A DNA stretch of 64,000 bases from Sphingopyxis sp. OPL5 (GTDB taxonomy: Bacteria; Pseudomonadota; Alphaproteobacteria; Sphingomonadales; Sphingomonadaceae). Position 1 is the stretch's first letter. Each line of letters starts with the position of its first letter. The position numbers and the translations under genes were made by a program. A model generated the notes under the pieces. It was given only the letters and a program-made list of their open reading frames with translations, had not been told where the DNA came from and did no database searches. Location: NCBI RefSeq assembly GCF_003797775.2, contig NZ_CP060725.1, forward strand, positions 3,838,001 to 3,902,000, written 5' to 3'. Positions 22,510-31,457 of this stretch are shown here, one piece after another.

Positions 22510-24084
22510 TCATTCCCCTTCCCCCTCGGGCAGTTCGAGACGCGGGAAAATCGGGACGGGCTGGCCGACGGTGAAGCCGCTGCCCGCCACCCTGGCGAGC
22601 CAGTCGGTGTCGTCGAGCGCCGCAAAGTCCCGCGCGTCGACCGCGATGCCCATCTGGTCGAGCAGATTGTCGGCGGCGGCTGGCACAACCGGGCGGATGG
22701 CGATCGCGAGGTCGCGAACGGCGATGAAGAGAGTCATGAGCACAGCGGCCATTCGCTCAGGATCGGTCTTGCGCAGCGCCCAAGGGGCCATTTCATCCAC
22801 GTACTGATTGCATGCAAAAACTGCCCTCAGCCAAGCGTCAATGCCGACTGAAAAATTCAGTTTCTCAAACTCGCGCGGAAGTTCGGAAGCGCAGGCAATT
22901 TTCACGGTGGCAAGCAAGTCCGCGTCCGCCTCTGCATTTCCCGGTATGACGGAAAGTTCGCCGCCCAAATTCTTGAAAATCATCGACAAGCTGCGCTGTG
23001 CCAGATTGCCGAAGCTGTTCGCGAGATCGGCGTTGGCGGCGCGCACGATCGCCTCGGCCGAATAGGTGCCGTCCTGACCGAAGCTGACTTCGCGGAGCAG
23101 ATAATAGCGCAGCGGATCGACCCCGAAGGTGTCGGCGAGGGTCATCGGGTCGACGACGTTGCCGAGCGATTTCGACATCTTCTCGCCGCGGTTGAGCAGG
23201 AAGCCGTGCCCGAACACCTGCTTGGGCAAAGGCAGATTGGCGCTCATCAGGAAGGCCGGCCAGTAAACCGTATGAAAACGAACGATATCCTTGCCGATCA
23301 TGTGGATGTCGGCGGGCCAATATTTGCCCCATTCGCCGTCGGTATCGGGATAGCCGAGCGCCGACATATAGGTGGTCAGTGCATCGACCCAGACATACAT
23401 GACATGGCCGGGCGACCCCGGCACCGGCACCCCCCAGTCGAAGCTGGTGCGCGAGACGCTGAGATCCTTGAGCCCGCCCTCGACAAAGCGCAGCACTTCG
23501 TTGCGGCGGCTTTCGGGGCGGATGAAATCGGGGTTCGTCTCATAGAGCGCGAGCAATTTGTCCTGATAGGCCGAGAGGCGGAAGAACCAGCTTTCTTCGA
23601 CGGTCCATTCGACCGCGGTCCCCTGCGGCGAGAGTTTGGCCTCCCCTTCCCCCGCGATCAGTTCGCTTTCATCGTAAAAGGCCTCGTCGCGGACCGAATA
23701 CCAGCCCTCGTAGCGGTCGAGATAGAGATCGCCATTGGCTTCCATCGCGCGCCACAAGGCCTGCGACGCGGCGTGATGCGCGGGGTCGGATGTGCGCATG
23801 AAATGGTCGAAACTGATATTCAGTTTGGCATACATCTCACGGAAATATCCTGACATTTCATCAGCGAGTTCGATCGTCGGGCGACCCTGGTCGCGCGCCG
23901 TCTGAAACATTTTGAGGCCATGTTCGTCGGTGCCGGTGGTCAGCCGCACGTCGCGGCCGCGGGCGCGCTGGAACCGCGCCATCACGTCGGTCGCGATCGC
24001 TTCATAGGCGTGGCCGATATGCGGGCGGCCATTGGGGTAGCTGATCGCGGTGGTGATGTAGAAAGGGGTGTTGGTTTCGGACAT
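22510..24084 (-). CDS. metG: Methionyl-tRNA synthetase
   Basis: A 524-aa class I synthetase that charges tRNA-Met. The HIGH motif is PHIGH (21-25), the KMSKS loop is EKMSKSLGN (K302-S306), and the anticodon-binding helical domain follows (GNLAQRSLSMIF, NQYVDEMAPWAL). It lacks the C-terminal tRNA-binding OB-fold of longer MetG proteins, as usual in alphaproteobacteria. It lies 53 bases downstream of holB, in the order tmk-holB-metG-tatD. Confidence 0.96.
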   Translation of the reverse strand: MSETNTPFYITTAISYPNGRPHIGHAYEAIATDVMARFQRARGRDVRLTTGTDEHGLKMFQTARDQGRPTIELADEMSGYFREMYAKLNISFDHFMRTSDPAHHAASQALWRAMEANGDLYLDRYEGWYSVRDEAFYDESELIAGEGEAKLSPQGTAVEWTVEESWFFRLSAYQDKLLALYETNPDFIRPESRRNEVLRFVEGGLKDLSVSRTSFDWGVPVPGSPGHVMYVWVDALTTYMSALGYPDTDGEWGKYWPADIHMIGKDIVRFHTVYWPAFLMSANLPLPKQVFGHGFLLNRGEKMSKSLGNVVDPMTLADTFGVDPLRYYLLREVSFGQDGTYSAEAIVRAANADLANSFGNLAQRSLSMIFKNLGGELSVIPGNAEADADLLATVKIACASELPREFEKLNFSVGIDAWLRAVFACNQYVDEMAPWALRKTDPERMAAVLMTLFIAVRDLAIAIRPVVPAAADNLLDQMGIAVDARDFAALDDTDWLARVAGSGFTVGQPVPIFPRLELPEGEGE

Positions 24085-24137
24085 GGCCGCGCCTTAGCGG
24101 GTGCGGGGCAGAAGGGGAAGTGGCCCCTTCCGCCGCG

Positions 24138-25121
24138 TCAGCGCGCCGGCATTCCGCGCGGGGCCAGCTCGGCGAGGCAATTGCCGATCTCGAACCCGAC
24201 CATCGCGCCGTCATACGACCCGCGGATCGCATCGCGAACGGTGCGTTGCACCCTGTCCCATTGCGCGAGTACCGGCGCGATCTCGGCAACCGGGCGCTCG
24301 CGTGCGATGCGGGCGAGCAGGCCGGGGACGATGTCGATGACGAGTTCGAGTTTGGCGCGGTTGGCCGTGCCGCCGACCTCGCGCGCGAGCGCTTCGCGCA
24401 GGCGATTGCCGGGGTCGCCCGAGGTGGCGATGGCGAGCAGCTTCTTTTCCATCGCGCCGACGTCGCTGTCGATCAGCGCGAGCGCCTTGCCGGGGACGCC
24501 GCCCGATGCGGCGACGGTGGCGCGAAGCTCGACCATATCGGCCATCGGGCGCAGTTCGTGCAGCCACGCCGTCATGACGTCATGATCAACCGGTTGAAAA
24601 CGCACCGTTCTGCACCGCGACCGGATCGTCGGGAGCAGGCGCCCCGGCGAGTGGCTGATCAGGATGAAGACGGTCTGCGCCGGCGGTTCCTCGAGCGTCT
24701 TGAGCAGCGCGTTGGACGCGGCAGGCTCCAGATCGTCGATCGCGTCGACAATGATGACGCGCCAGTCGCCGAGCGACAGCGAGAAGTGAAGACGGGCCTT
24801 GAGCTCGCGCACCTGGTCGATCGTGATGTTGCGCGCGAGGTCCTTGCCCTTGTCCTTCACCTGTCGGTTGAGGTGGAGAATCTCGGGGTGGTTGCCCGCG
24901 GCGACGAGGCGGTCGGCGGCGGTATCGCCGGGGTCGTCGAGAGCGACAGCGGCGCTCGCCCCGCCCTTGTCATGGGTGACGAGGAAGCGTGCGGCGCGCG
25001 CGGCGAAGGCGGCCTTGCCCATGCCCTGCGGCCCGGCGAAGAGCCAGGCGTGATGGAGCCGCCCGGCGGACCAGGATTCGAGGAACGCGTTCTCGGCGTC
25101 TTGATGCCCGATCAGAGCCAT
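24138..25121 (-). CDS. holB: DNA polymerase III delta' subunit
   Basis: A 327-aa AAA+ clamp-loader subunit. It has a P-loop-like FAGPQGMGKAAFA (29-41), an acidic strand IIVDAIDDLEPAASNALLK and the HolB/DnaX phrase LLKTLEEPPA followed by ISHSPGRLLPTIRSRC. Delta' works with delta and gamma/tau to load the beta clamp. Overlap with tmk (10 bases) and closeness to metG give the standard tmk-holB arrangement. Confidence 0.93.
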   Translation of the reverse strand: MALIGHQDAENAFLESWSAGRLHHAWLFAGPQGMGKAAFAARAARFLVTHDKGGASAAVALDDPGDTAADRLVAAGNHPEILHLNRQVKDKGKDLARNITIDQVRELKARLHFSLSLGDWRVIIVDAIDDLEPAASNALLKTLEEPPAQTVFILISHSPGRLLPTIRSRCRTVRFQPVDHDVMTAWLHELRPMADMVELRATVAASGGVPGKALALIDSDVGAMEKKLLAIATSGDPGNRLREALAREVGGTANRAKLELVIDIVPGLLARIARERPVAEIAPVLAQWDRVQRTVRDAIRGSYDGAMVGFEIGNCLAELAPRGMPAR

Positions 25122-25735
25122 GGTTCGAGCTCGGCGAGGATGGCTGACGTCACGGCGTCGGCGGCGCCTTCGGCGGCGACAACGCGCCAGCGGTCGGGTT
25201 CGGCGGCGGCGATCGCGGCGAAGCGCGCGGAGAGGCGCGCCTGATAGTCGGCGGACTTGCTGCCCATGCGGTCGGCGCCGGCGGCGTCACGGACCGAGAG
25301 GCGCCTCGCGGCCTCGTCGGTGCCGACGGTGAGCAGGAAGCTGCGGTCGGGAAGCAGGCCTTCGGAGCCGATGCGATGGAGGGTGAGGATGTCGGCATCG
25401 GTCAGCCCGCCGCCGGCACCCTGATAGGCGCGCGATGAGTCGACGAAGCGGTCGCAGAGCACCCAGGCGCCGCGTGCCAGCGCCGGGCGAATGGTGCGCG
25501 CGACATGGTCGGCGCGCGCGGCGGCGAAGAGCAAAGCTTCGCTGCGCGCGTCCCAGCGGTCGTCGCTGCCGGTCATCAGCAGGGTGCGGATCGCCTCGGC
25601 GCCGGGGCTGCCGCCGGGTTCGCGGGTGGTCACGACATCGACCCCGCGCTTCGTGAGCGCGGCCGCGAGGGCGCGGATCTGGGTCGACTTGCCGACCCCC
25701 TCGCCGCCTTCGAGCGTGATGAAGCGGCCGCTCAC
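25112..25735 (-). CDS. tmk: Thymidylate kinase
   Basis: A 207-aa kinase that phosphorylates dTMP to dTDP. P-loop EGGEGVGKST (9-18), DR(F/Y) motif LCDRFVDSSRAYQG and a LID region near the arginine-rich RRLSVRD segment are visible. Its start overlaps the end of the carboxypeptidase gene by 4 bases (ATGA) and it overlaps holB downstream, so these genes are translated together. Confidence 0.95.
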   Translation of the reverse strand: MSGRFITLEGGEGVGKSTQIRALAAALTKRGVDVVTTREPGGSPGAEAIRTLLMTGSDDRWDARSEALLFAAARADHVARTIRPALARGAWVLCDRFVDSSRAYQGAGGGLTDADILTLHRIGSEGLLPDRSFLLTVGTDEAARRLSVRDAAGADRMGSKSADYQARLSARFAAIAAAEPDRWRVVAAEGAADAVTSAILAELEPWL

Positions 25736-26979
25736 AGTCCGGTGAGCCGGTAGAAGCCGGTGCGCGCGCGGTCGAACCAGCCGCCCTCGCCGACATCGGT
25801 CGCGGCGAGCAGCGGCGTGATTTGCGGCGGCAGGCCGTCGGGGGTGACGATAAGGTCGGCGACACGGGTGCCGCGCGCGATCGGCGCGGCGAGCGGGCTC
25901 TGGCTGCGAACGGTCGCGCGATAGCCGCCCCGATAGCCCGCGGGCACGGTCATGCGGACCGGGATGGCGGCTTCGGCGGCGAGCATGGGCTTTGCCCCCT
26001 GCCCGACATCGATCTGGCCGACCTTGGCGCCGGCGGGGACGATCTCACGCCCTTCCCAGGCATCGAAGCCCCAGGCCATCAACCGTTCGGCCTCGTCGCG
26101 GCGCGCCTTTTCGCTGCTCATCCCCGCAACGACCATGATCAGGCGGCGCCCGTCGCGCTTGGCCGAGCCGAGGAAGCAATAGCCGGCGTCGGCGGTGTGG
26201 CCGGTCTTGAGCCCGTCGGCCCCTTCGAACCGTCCGAGGATCGGGTTGCGGTTCGGCTGGACGATCGGCTTGCCATCGGGCGATTTGCCGTGTCGGAGGC
26301 TGGAAATTGAGAAATAGCGCGCATATCCCGCAGGATGGTCGCGGATCAGCCGGTCGGCCAGCGTGATCAGGTCGGCCGCCGACACCTTGGTGACGCCGCC
26401 GTCGGGCCAGCCGCTGGGGGTGCCGAAGCGGCTCGACTTCATATCAATCTTTTTCGCTACCTCGTTCATTCTCTTGACGAAAGCATCCTCGCTGCCGTCG
26501 ATGCCGACCGCGAGCGCGGTCGCGGCGTCGTTGCCCGAGACGGTGATCAGCCCCTTGAGCAGTTCGTCGACGCTCACCTTCTCGCGGGCGCGGAGGAACA
26601 TCGTCGAGCCGCCGCGGCGGGCGTTCCATTGTTTCCAGGTCGCGTCGTCGACGGTGAAGACCGTGTCGCGCGACAGCTTGCCCGCCTTGATCAGGTCGAG
26701 CACGACATAGGCGGTCATCACCTTGGCCATCGAGGCGGGGGCGAAGCGTTTGTCGGCGCCGCGCGAAAACAGGATCGCGCCCGAATCGAGATCCTTGAGC
26801 ATCACGATCGGCGCCTGGGTGACATAGAGCGGGCGGCTGACCGCTGCCGGCGCCTTTTGGGCGGGCGCCTTCTTCGCGGGCGGATTGGCGGCGGGCGCGG
26901 CGGCAGGGACGAGCAGCAGCGCGAACGCCGCCAAGGCCGCGCCCCCTGCCCTTGTTTTACTGTGCCGGTGTCCCGTCAT
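25732..26979 (-). CDS. dacC: D-alanyl-D-alanine carboxypeptidase (PBP5/6-like)
   Basis: A 415-aa penicillin-binding protein with an N-terminal signal/hydrophobic segment (AALAAFALLLVPAAAPA, about 14-30) and a short Ala-Pro-Lys linker. Active-site motifs are SMAK (S83, K86), SGN (148-150) and KTG (258-260). The C-terminal half has the beta domain of PBP5/6. It trims the terminal D-Ala of peptidoglycan stem peptides in the periplasm. The next gene upstream, rlpA, and then mltB make this a cell-wall cluster. Confidence 0.93.
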   Translation of the reverse strand: MTGHRHSKTRAGGAALAAFALLLVPAAAPAANPPAKKAPAQKAPAAVSRPLYVTQAPIVMLKDLDSGAILFSRGADKRFAPASMAKVMTAYVVLDLIKAGKLSRDTVFTVDDATWKQWNARRGGSTMFLRAREKVSVDELLKGLITVSGNDAATALAVGIDGSEDAFVKRMNEVAKKIDMKSSRFGTPSGWPDGGVTKVSAADLITLADRLIRDHPAGYARYFSISSLRHGKSPDGKPIVQPNRNPILGRFEGADGLKTGHTADAGYCFLGSAKRDGRRLIMVVAGMSSEKARRDEAERLMAWGFDAWEGREIVPAGAKVGQIDVGQGAKPMLAAEAAIPVRMTVPAGYRGGYRATVRSQSPLAAPIARGTRVADLIVTPDGLPPQITPLLAATDVGEGGWFDRARTGFYRLTGL

Positions 26980-26985
26980 CGGGCG

Positions 26986-27987
26986 TCAGCGGTCGCGCTG
27001 GACCTGCGCGTCGCGGAACCCCTTGGCCTTGGCCTTGCCGGCGGCGCTCGCCGCCTCGGCCTCGCTGGCGAAGGGCCCCATGCGCACGCGCCAGAGGTTG
27101 CCCGCCTTGGTCACCGTGCCGCCGACCGATTTCGCGGCGGCATTGGCGCGGCTCTGGCTGCCGAAGGCGGCGACCTGCACGGCATAACTGCCGCTGGTGG
27201 CGGGTGCGGGCTTGGCAGCGGGCGGCGGGGTCGCCGCGGGTTTCGCCGTCGCAGGTTTTGCGGTGGCGGGTTTCGCGGTCGCGGGCTTGGCACCCGGACC
27301 TTCGACGATGAAACGGTCGCCGCCCGGCGCGGGGGCCGAGGGGGTGGGTTTGCTCGCGGTCGCGGCGGCCATGCCGGCAGGCGCCGGCCTGTCCTTGAGC
27401 TTGTTGCGGAGCAGGACGAGCAACGTGTCGGGGGTCGCAAGCCGTTCGCCGACGGCGCCGCCGCTGCGCAGCTGCGCCTTTTCGGCCATCGGCGGGTTGG
27501 TGCGACGGACGCGCACGGCGGCGACGCCGCCGGTGAGGCCGAGCTGCTGCGCGGCCCCGCGCGACAGGTCGATCAACCGGTCATTGGCCATCGGCCCGCG
27601 GTCGTTGACGCGCACGACGATGGTGCGTCCGGTATCGAGCGCGGTCACCTCGACATAGCTCGGCAACGGCAGCGTCTTGTGCGCCGCGCTGATTCCGTCG
27701 GGGTTGAAGGGCTCGCCGATCGCGGTCGGCGACCCCGCGAGTTCCTCGCCATACCAGCTCGCATAGCCGACATCGTCGTAATCGGCGATGTCGGACGGGG
27801 TGTAGGTGGTGCCGGCGACCGTGAAGGGCGCGCCGAGCTTGGGCGGGCCGTCGACCAGCGCGCCGCCGCCGGGGGCAGGCGTCGGCCCGGCCACAGGGCC
27901 GCCATCGCGCTTGCCATCGACACTTCCGCAACCCGCCAGCAGCAATGTCGCCGCCAGCATGACCCCCCTATTACCGATCGATTTCAT
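26986..27987 (-). CDS. rlpA: RlpA-like septal lipoprotein with SPOR domain
   Basis: Starting at MKSIGNRGVMLA gives 333 aa with a lipobox LLLAGC (Cys20), so it is an outer-membrane lipoprotein. A double-psi beta-barrel RlpA domain follows (YASWYGEELAG; VRVNDRGPM; DLSRGAAQQLGL). A Pro/Ala/Lys/Thr-rich linker carries three exact repeats of AKPAT. A C-terminal SPOR domain (YAVQVAAFGSQSRAN to the end) binds denuded septal glycan. RlpA in some bacteria is a lytic transglycosylase. It overlaps the mltB end by 17 bases. Confidence 0.92.
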   Translation of the reverse strand: MKSIGNRGVMLAATLLLAGCGSVDGKRDGGPVAGPTPAPGGGALVDGPPKLGAPFTVAGTTYTPSDIADYDDVGYASWYGEELAGSPTAIGEPFNPDGISAAHKTLPLPSYVEVTALDTGRTIVVRVNDRGPMANDRLIDLSRGAAQQLGLTGGVAAVRVRRTNPPMAEKAQLRSGGAVGERLATPDTLLVLLRNKLKDRPAPAGMAAATASKPTPSAPAPGGDRFIVEGPGAKPATAKPATAKPATAKPAATPPPAAKPAPATSGSYAVQVAAFGSQSRANAAAKSVGGTVTKAGNLWRVRMGPFASEAEAASAAGKAKAKGFRDAQVQRDR

Positions 27988-29035
27988 CCGCCAGCAACCC
28001 CACAGACAGTGCGTAAAAATTGGAACAATTGTAATCGAGTATCGCACGATAATTGCCGGTCAGCAAATAAGCGGTGCGTCCCGGCCCGTCGGGTTCGAGC
28101 AAGGTCGCCTGGACGCGACCGTCGGGCCAATTGCCGCCCGCCAGCTGGAAGCCATCGGCGCGCCATTCGGCGACAGAACGCCACCGGCTGTGACGCGCGA
28201 AAACGCGCGGGCAGCGGGTGGGTTCGAGCTTGCTGGCGACGCGCGTCCGGTTGAACCCGGCGGGAACGCTGACCGCGACGCCCCAGGGCTGCCCGGCGCG
28301 CCAGCCGGCGCGGCGCAGATAGGCGCCGATCGATTCGATCGCATCGGCCTCGCTCGACCAGATATTCGCCTTGCCGTCGCCGTCGCCGTCCTCGGCGACC
28401 TGCAGATAGACCGAGGGCAGGAATTGCGGATAGCCGAAGGCGCCGGCCCAGCTGCCCTTGAGCACCTGTCGCGGCACGCCCTGTTCGACCATCTGCAATG
28501 TCGCGAGGAATTCGGGTTCGAACAGGCTGCGGCGGCGCCCTTCATAGGCGAGGGTCGCCAGCGCCTCGGGCAGGTCGAAATTGCCGGTGACCTGGCCGTA
28601 GGCGGTTTCATGGCCGTAGATCGCGATCATGATGCTGGTCGGCACCCCGGTGCGCTGCTCGATGCGCGACAGCAAGGGCAGCAGCCGATCGTGGACGCGG
28701 CGTCCGCCGCCGATGCGCGCGGCATCGACATGCTTGAGTTTATAGGGGGCGAAGGCTGGGATCGGGGTGTCGTTGGTCGGCGGCGCGCCGAGATTGTCGC
28801 GGTCGAGCGCAATGACGCGCGGATTGTAGCGCAGCCCGATGGTCACCCGGTCGAAGGTCGCACGCGACACGCCGCGCGCCTGCGCCTTGGGCCATAGCGA
28901 CTGGATATAGGTATCGAAGCCGGGGTCGCCGCTTTGGGCATGGAGCGGCGCCGAGGCGGTGAGCATCCACGCCGATACGAACGCCGCGAACAGCGAGAAA
29001 AAGCGTGTGATTCCGAAACTTGCAGTGCGCATCAT
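27971..29035 (-). CDS. mltB: MltB-type lytic murein transglycosylase
   Basis: The ATG with GGTGGGAC just ahead (MMRTASFGITRFF) gives 354 aa with a cleavable signal peptide ending near PLHAQS. The SLT_2 domain shows FDTYIQSLWPKAQARGVS, the catalytic-glutamate phrase IAIYGHETAYG, and FGYPQFLPSVY. A C-terminal peptidoglycan-binding-like part ends in YNCSNFYALSVGLLADEI. It cleaves the MurNAc-GlcNAc bond with formation of an anhydro end. It is the first gene of the minus-strand run that leads into rlpA, the carboxypeptidase and tmk. Confidence 0.9.
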   Translation of the reverse strand: MMRTASFGITRFFSLFAAFVSAWMLTASAPLHAQSGDPGFDTYIQSLWPKAQARGVSRATFDRVTIGLRYNPRVIALDRDNLGAPPTNDTPIPAFAPYKLKHVDAARIGGGRRVHDRLLPLLSRIEQRTGVPTSIMIAIYGHETAYGQVTGNFDLPEALATLAYEGRRRSLFEPEFLATLQMVEQGVPRQVLKGSWAGAFGYPQFLPSVYLQVAEDGDGDGKANIWSSEADAIESIGAYLRRAGWRAGQPWGVAVSVPAGFNRTRVASKLEPTRCPRVFARHSRWRSVAEWRADGFQLAGGNWPDGRVQATLLEPDGPGRTAYLLTGNYRAILDYNCSNFYALSVGLLADEIDR

Positions 29036-29200
29036 GTCCCACCCCATAAGCAAGGTCTGACACAGATGCACGCTGAATGACCAGCCTGCGACCCGATGAA
29101 GCGAGTCATAAGCGCGGCGGACGGAGAACCGCCGGCCCGCCGCGCCGCCGGACAAGGTTTCGCTTGCCGCAAGCCGCGCGCGCGCTATGGCGCGGGCGGA

Positions 29201-29290
29201 GGACAGGTGGCCGAGTGGTTTAAGGCAGCGGTCTTGAAAACCGCCGTGGGTGCAAGCTCACCGTGGGTTCGAATCCCACCCTGTCCGCCA
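29201..29290 (+). tRNA. tRNA-Ser (UGA anticodon)
   Basis: The acceptor arms GGACAGG and CCTGTCC pair perfectly, with G as discriminator and an encoded CCA. The D arm GGCCGAGTGG, the anticodon loop CTTGAAA (TGA), a long class-II variable arm and the T loop GTTCGAATC are all present. At 90 bases it is a normal serine tRNA. There is no integrase gene beside it. Confidence 0.97.
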
Positions 29291-29304
29291 AAAGCCGAGG
29301 GCAA

Positions 29305-30009
29305 TCAGAAATTCCAGGCCAGCGTTCCCAGCCAGCTGTGCGAACCGAAGTTGCCCTTGAAGGTCTGGCCGCCCTGGATACTGGTATATTTGAAGCCTTC
29401 GCCGTGGATGAGGCGATATTTGACGCCAAGGTCGAGGTTCTTCGACAACGGGATATAGGCGCCGACGATGGCCTGTCCGACCAGCCGGGTCGATGATGCG
29501 TCGATGAACGGATCGAGCAGCAGGCGGCTGCGGAAGCGGCTGGCTTTCACATTCTGAAACCCGATGCCAAGGCCGCCGTAAAGGCCGATTTTCCCGTTGC
29601 CGCCGGTTTCGACGATGATGTTCGCCATCAGCGCTTTGCGGTGCGTATAGCCTTTGACATCGGGATAGAGCGCCGGCTGCGCGACTTCGGGACCGGTGAG
29701 CAAGGTCGGCACGTTGACGATATAGTCGTGAATACGGCTGCGCTGGGCGATGAACTCACCCTCTGCGCGGATCGTCCCGAAGTCGTAACCGACTGAAAGC
29801 GCCGTATCGAACTGGCCGGTGTGATAATCGACGCGGTTGGCCTGCTTTATGCCATCGACACGAAATTCGGTGTCGAGCGGATCGGTGAGCCCGAGCGCAT
29901 ATTGGACATAGGCTTCGCCGTCGCGCGCCTGGACGGCGGTCGGCGCCAACAAGGTGGATGCCAGTATCGCCGCGGCCAGCACGGCGGAACAGCTGTTGCT
30001 CGAAATCAT
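29305..30009 (-). CDS. Outer-membrane beta-barrel protein
   Basis: A 234-aa exported protein with a signal peptide (to about TAVQA, residue 28). It alternates short beta strands (YVQYALGL, ALSVGYDF, IGLYGGLGIGFQN, LGVKYRLI) and ends in an aromatic residue (LGTLAWNF), as is usual for outer-membrane barrels of the OmpW/Omp25-like size. A porin-like or surface-exposed role is likely. No specific family is assignable from these motifs. It stands alone beside the tRNA on the opposite strand. Confidence 0.75.
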   Translation of the reverse strand: MISSNSCSAVLAAAILASTLLAPTAVQARDGEAYVQYALGLTDPLDTEFRVDGIKQANRVDYHTGQFDTALSVGYDFGTIRAEGEFIAQRSRIHDYIVNVPTLLTGPEVAQPALYPDVKGYTHRKALMANIIVETGGNGKIGLYGGLGIGFQNVKASRFRSRLLLDPFIDASSTRLVGQAIVGAYIPLSKNLDLGVKYRLIHGEGFKYTSIQGGQTFKGNFGSHSWLGTLAWNF

Positions 30010-30102
30010 GACCTACCCCACCCGATTGCCGATCGACGATATGGCCGGATTTCCGATGGCACAATCGAAAGCAGCCCTATCGCGCAGGTGATAGGGCCAT
30101 AT

Positions 30103-31122
30103 TTACAACTCTTTATCCACCGATAAATACGGCGGCTCGCGCCTCGTCTCGACCGTCAGATGGGCGATTTCCGATATGCTCGCCAGCCGCCGGCGGATCG
30201 CGTTACAGTCGCCGCCATCGACCGAGACGATGGCGGCGTGCGCGGCGGGGCCGACGCGCCAGACGTGGAGGTCGGCGAGGCGGATGTCGCCTTCGGCCTC
30301 GAGGGTGTCGCGGATCTTCGCCTCGAGCGCGGGTTCGCTGCTGTCGAGCAGCACCGACGCGGTGTCGCGGATCAGCGACCAGGCCCAGATGGCGATGACG
30401 ACGGCGCCGACGATGCCGATGACGGGGTCGAGCCAGATCCATCCGAGGTACCGCCCGCCGAGCAGCGCCGCGATCGCCATCACCGAGGTCAGCGCATCGG
30501 CGAGGACATGGAGATAGGCCGAGCGCATATTGTTGTCGCTGTGCCGCGCAGGCTTGGCATGGTCGTGGTGGTGGTGATCGTGGCCGTGACCATGGTGATC
30601 ATGGTCGTCGTGCGCATGATTGTGGTGCGCATGGCCGTGGCTTTGCCCCGGACCATGGCTGTGACCACCGCCGAGCAGCACCGCGCAGACGATGTTCACC
30701 ACGAGGCCGATGGTGGCGACGATGGTGGCGTCGAGGAAGTCGACCGGGCGCGGATCAAGCAGGCGTTGCGCCGATTCAAAGGCGATACCGAGCGCGACGA
30801 TGCCGAGGATCAGTGCCGAGGCGAAGCCGGCGAGGTCGCCGACCTTGCCGGTGCCGAAGCTGTAGCGCGGGTTGCGGGCATGTTTGCGCGCATAAGCATA
30901 TGCGATGGCGGCAATGCCGAGCGCGCCGGCGTGGGTCGCCATATGAAAGCCGTCGGCGAGCAGCGCCATCGAGTTGTAGGCGATCCCCGCGACGATTTCG
31001 GCGACCATCATCACCGCGGTGATCGCGACCACCCACAGGGTGCGGCGGCCGTTTTCGTCGTGGCCGGGGCCGAGGAAGACATGGTCGTGGGTGAGGTCGT
31101 CGACCTGGCTATCGAAAGACAT
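30103..31122 (-). CDS. dmeF: Cation diffusion facilitator DmeF (Ni/Co efflux)
   Basis: A 339-aa CDF transporter with six predicted membrane helices and a long histidine-rich cytosolic loop (about residues 163-200, with repeated HGHAHHNHAHDDHDHH-like runs). The metal-site phrases are ALLADGFHMATH and HVLADALTSVMAI (His/Asp pairs in helices 2 and 5). CDF proteins export divalent metals by proton antiport. It is preceded, 11 bases upstream, by an RcnR/DmeR-type regulator with nickel/cobalt ligands, so nickel and cobalt are the likely substrates. Confidence 0.92.
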   Translation of the reverse strand: MSFDSQVDDLTHDHVFLGPGHDENGRRTLWVVAITAVMMVAEIVAGIAYNSMALLADGFHMATHAGALGIAAIAYAYARKHARNPRYSFGTGKVGDLAGFASALILGIVALGIAFESAQRLLDPRPVDFLDATIVATIGLVVNIVCAVLLGGGHSHGPGQSHGHAHHNHAHDDHDHHGHGHDHHHHDHAKPARHSDNNMRSAYLHVLADALTSVMAIAALLGGRYLGWIWLDPVIGIVGAVVIAIWAWSLIRDTASVLLDSSEPALEAKIRDTLEAEGDIRLADLHVWRVGPAAHAAIVSVDGGDCNAIRRRLASISEIAHLTVETRREPPYLSVDKEL

Positions 31123-31132
31123 TGTGCCGCCC

Positions 31133-31408
31133 CTATTTGCCGTAGCGCCGGATGACCGTCAGCAGCTCGTCCGCCGCTTCGCTGCGCTCCGCGTCGGTGA
31201 GTCCCGGACGCGCGAGATGTTCGCGGACATGGTCCTCGACCAGTTCGTCGGCGAGCCCGAGGACCGCCCCGCGAACTCCCGCGACATGGTGCAGCACCGC
31301 CGAACAACTGGCGTCGTCGATGATCGCCTTTTCGATCGCGGCGACTTGTCCGGCGATCCGGCGGACGCGAGCAAGGAGTTGATCCTTGTTGGGTTTCAGA
31401 TGCGACAT
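31133..31408 (-). CDS. dmeR: RcnR/DmeR-type nickel/cobalt-sensing repressor
   Basis: A 91-aa all-helical member of the CsoR/RcnR family. All four ligands used by RcnR for Ni/Co are present at the same numbers: H3, C35, H60 and H64. FrmR, the formaldehyde-sensing relative, lacks the metal set. Repression is expected to be lifted by nickel or cobalt, turning on the downstream dmeF gene. A G-tract operator-like sequence sits just upstream of its start. Confidence 0.9.
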   Translation of the reverse strand: MSHLKPNKDQLLARVRRIAGQVAAIEKAIIDDASCSAVLHHVAGVRGAVLGLADELVEDHVREHLARPGLTDAERSEAADELLTVIRRYGK

Positions 31409-31411
31409 GGG

Positions 31412-31430
31412 ATAGCCCCCTACCCTATAT
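31412..31430. promoter_or_regulatory. Possible DmeR operator (G-tract)
   Basis: ATAGCCCCCTACCCTATAT, with its complement reading ATATAGGGTAGGGGGCTAT, resembles the G-tract flanked by AT-rich halves bound by RcnR/DmeR proteins. It lies just upstream of the dmeR ATG and within the SMR-dmeR gap. Confidence 0.45.
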
Positions 31431-31457
31431 TGCCTGTCATGAACAGCCGCAGACGCA

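Noticed and set aside
26335..28254. 639-aa plus-strand open frame
   Set aside because: Opposite the D,D-carboxypeptidase and rlpA; low-complexity Arg/Gly-rich translation typical of a shadow.
29201..29290. tRNA-Ser as an integration site
   Set aside because: No integrase or direct repeat of the tRNA 3' end is beside it; neighbours are ordinary core genes.
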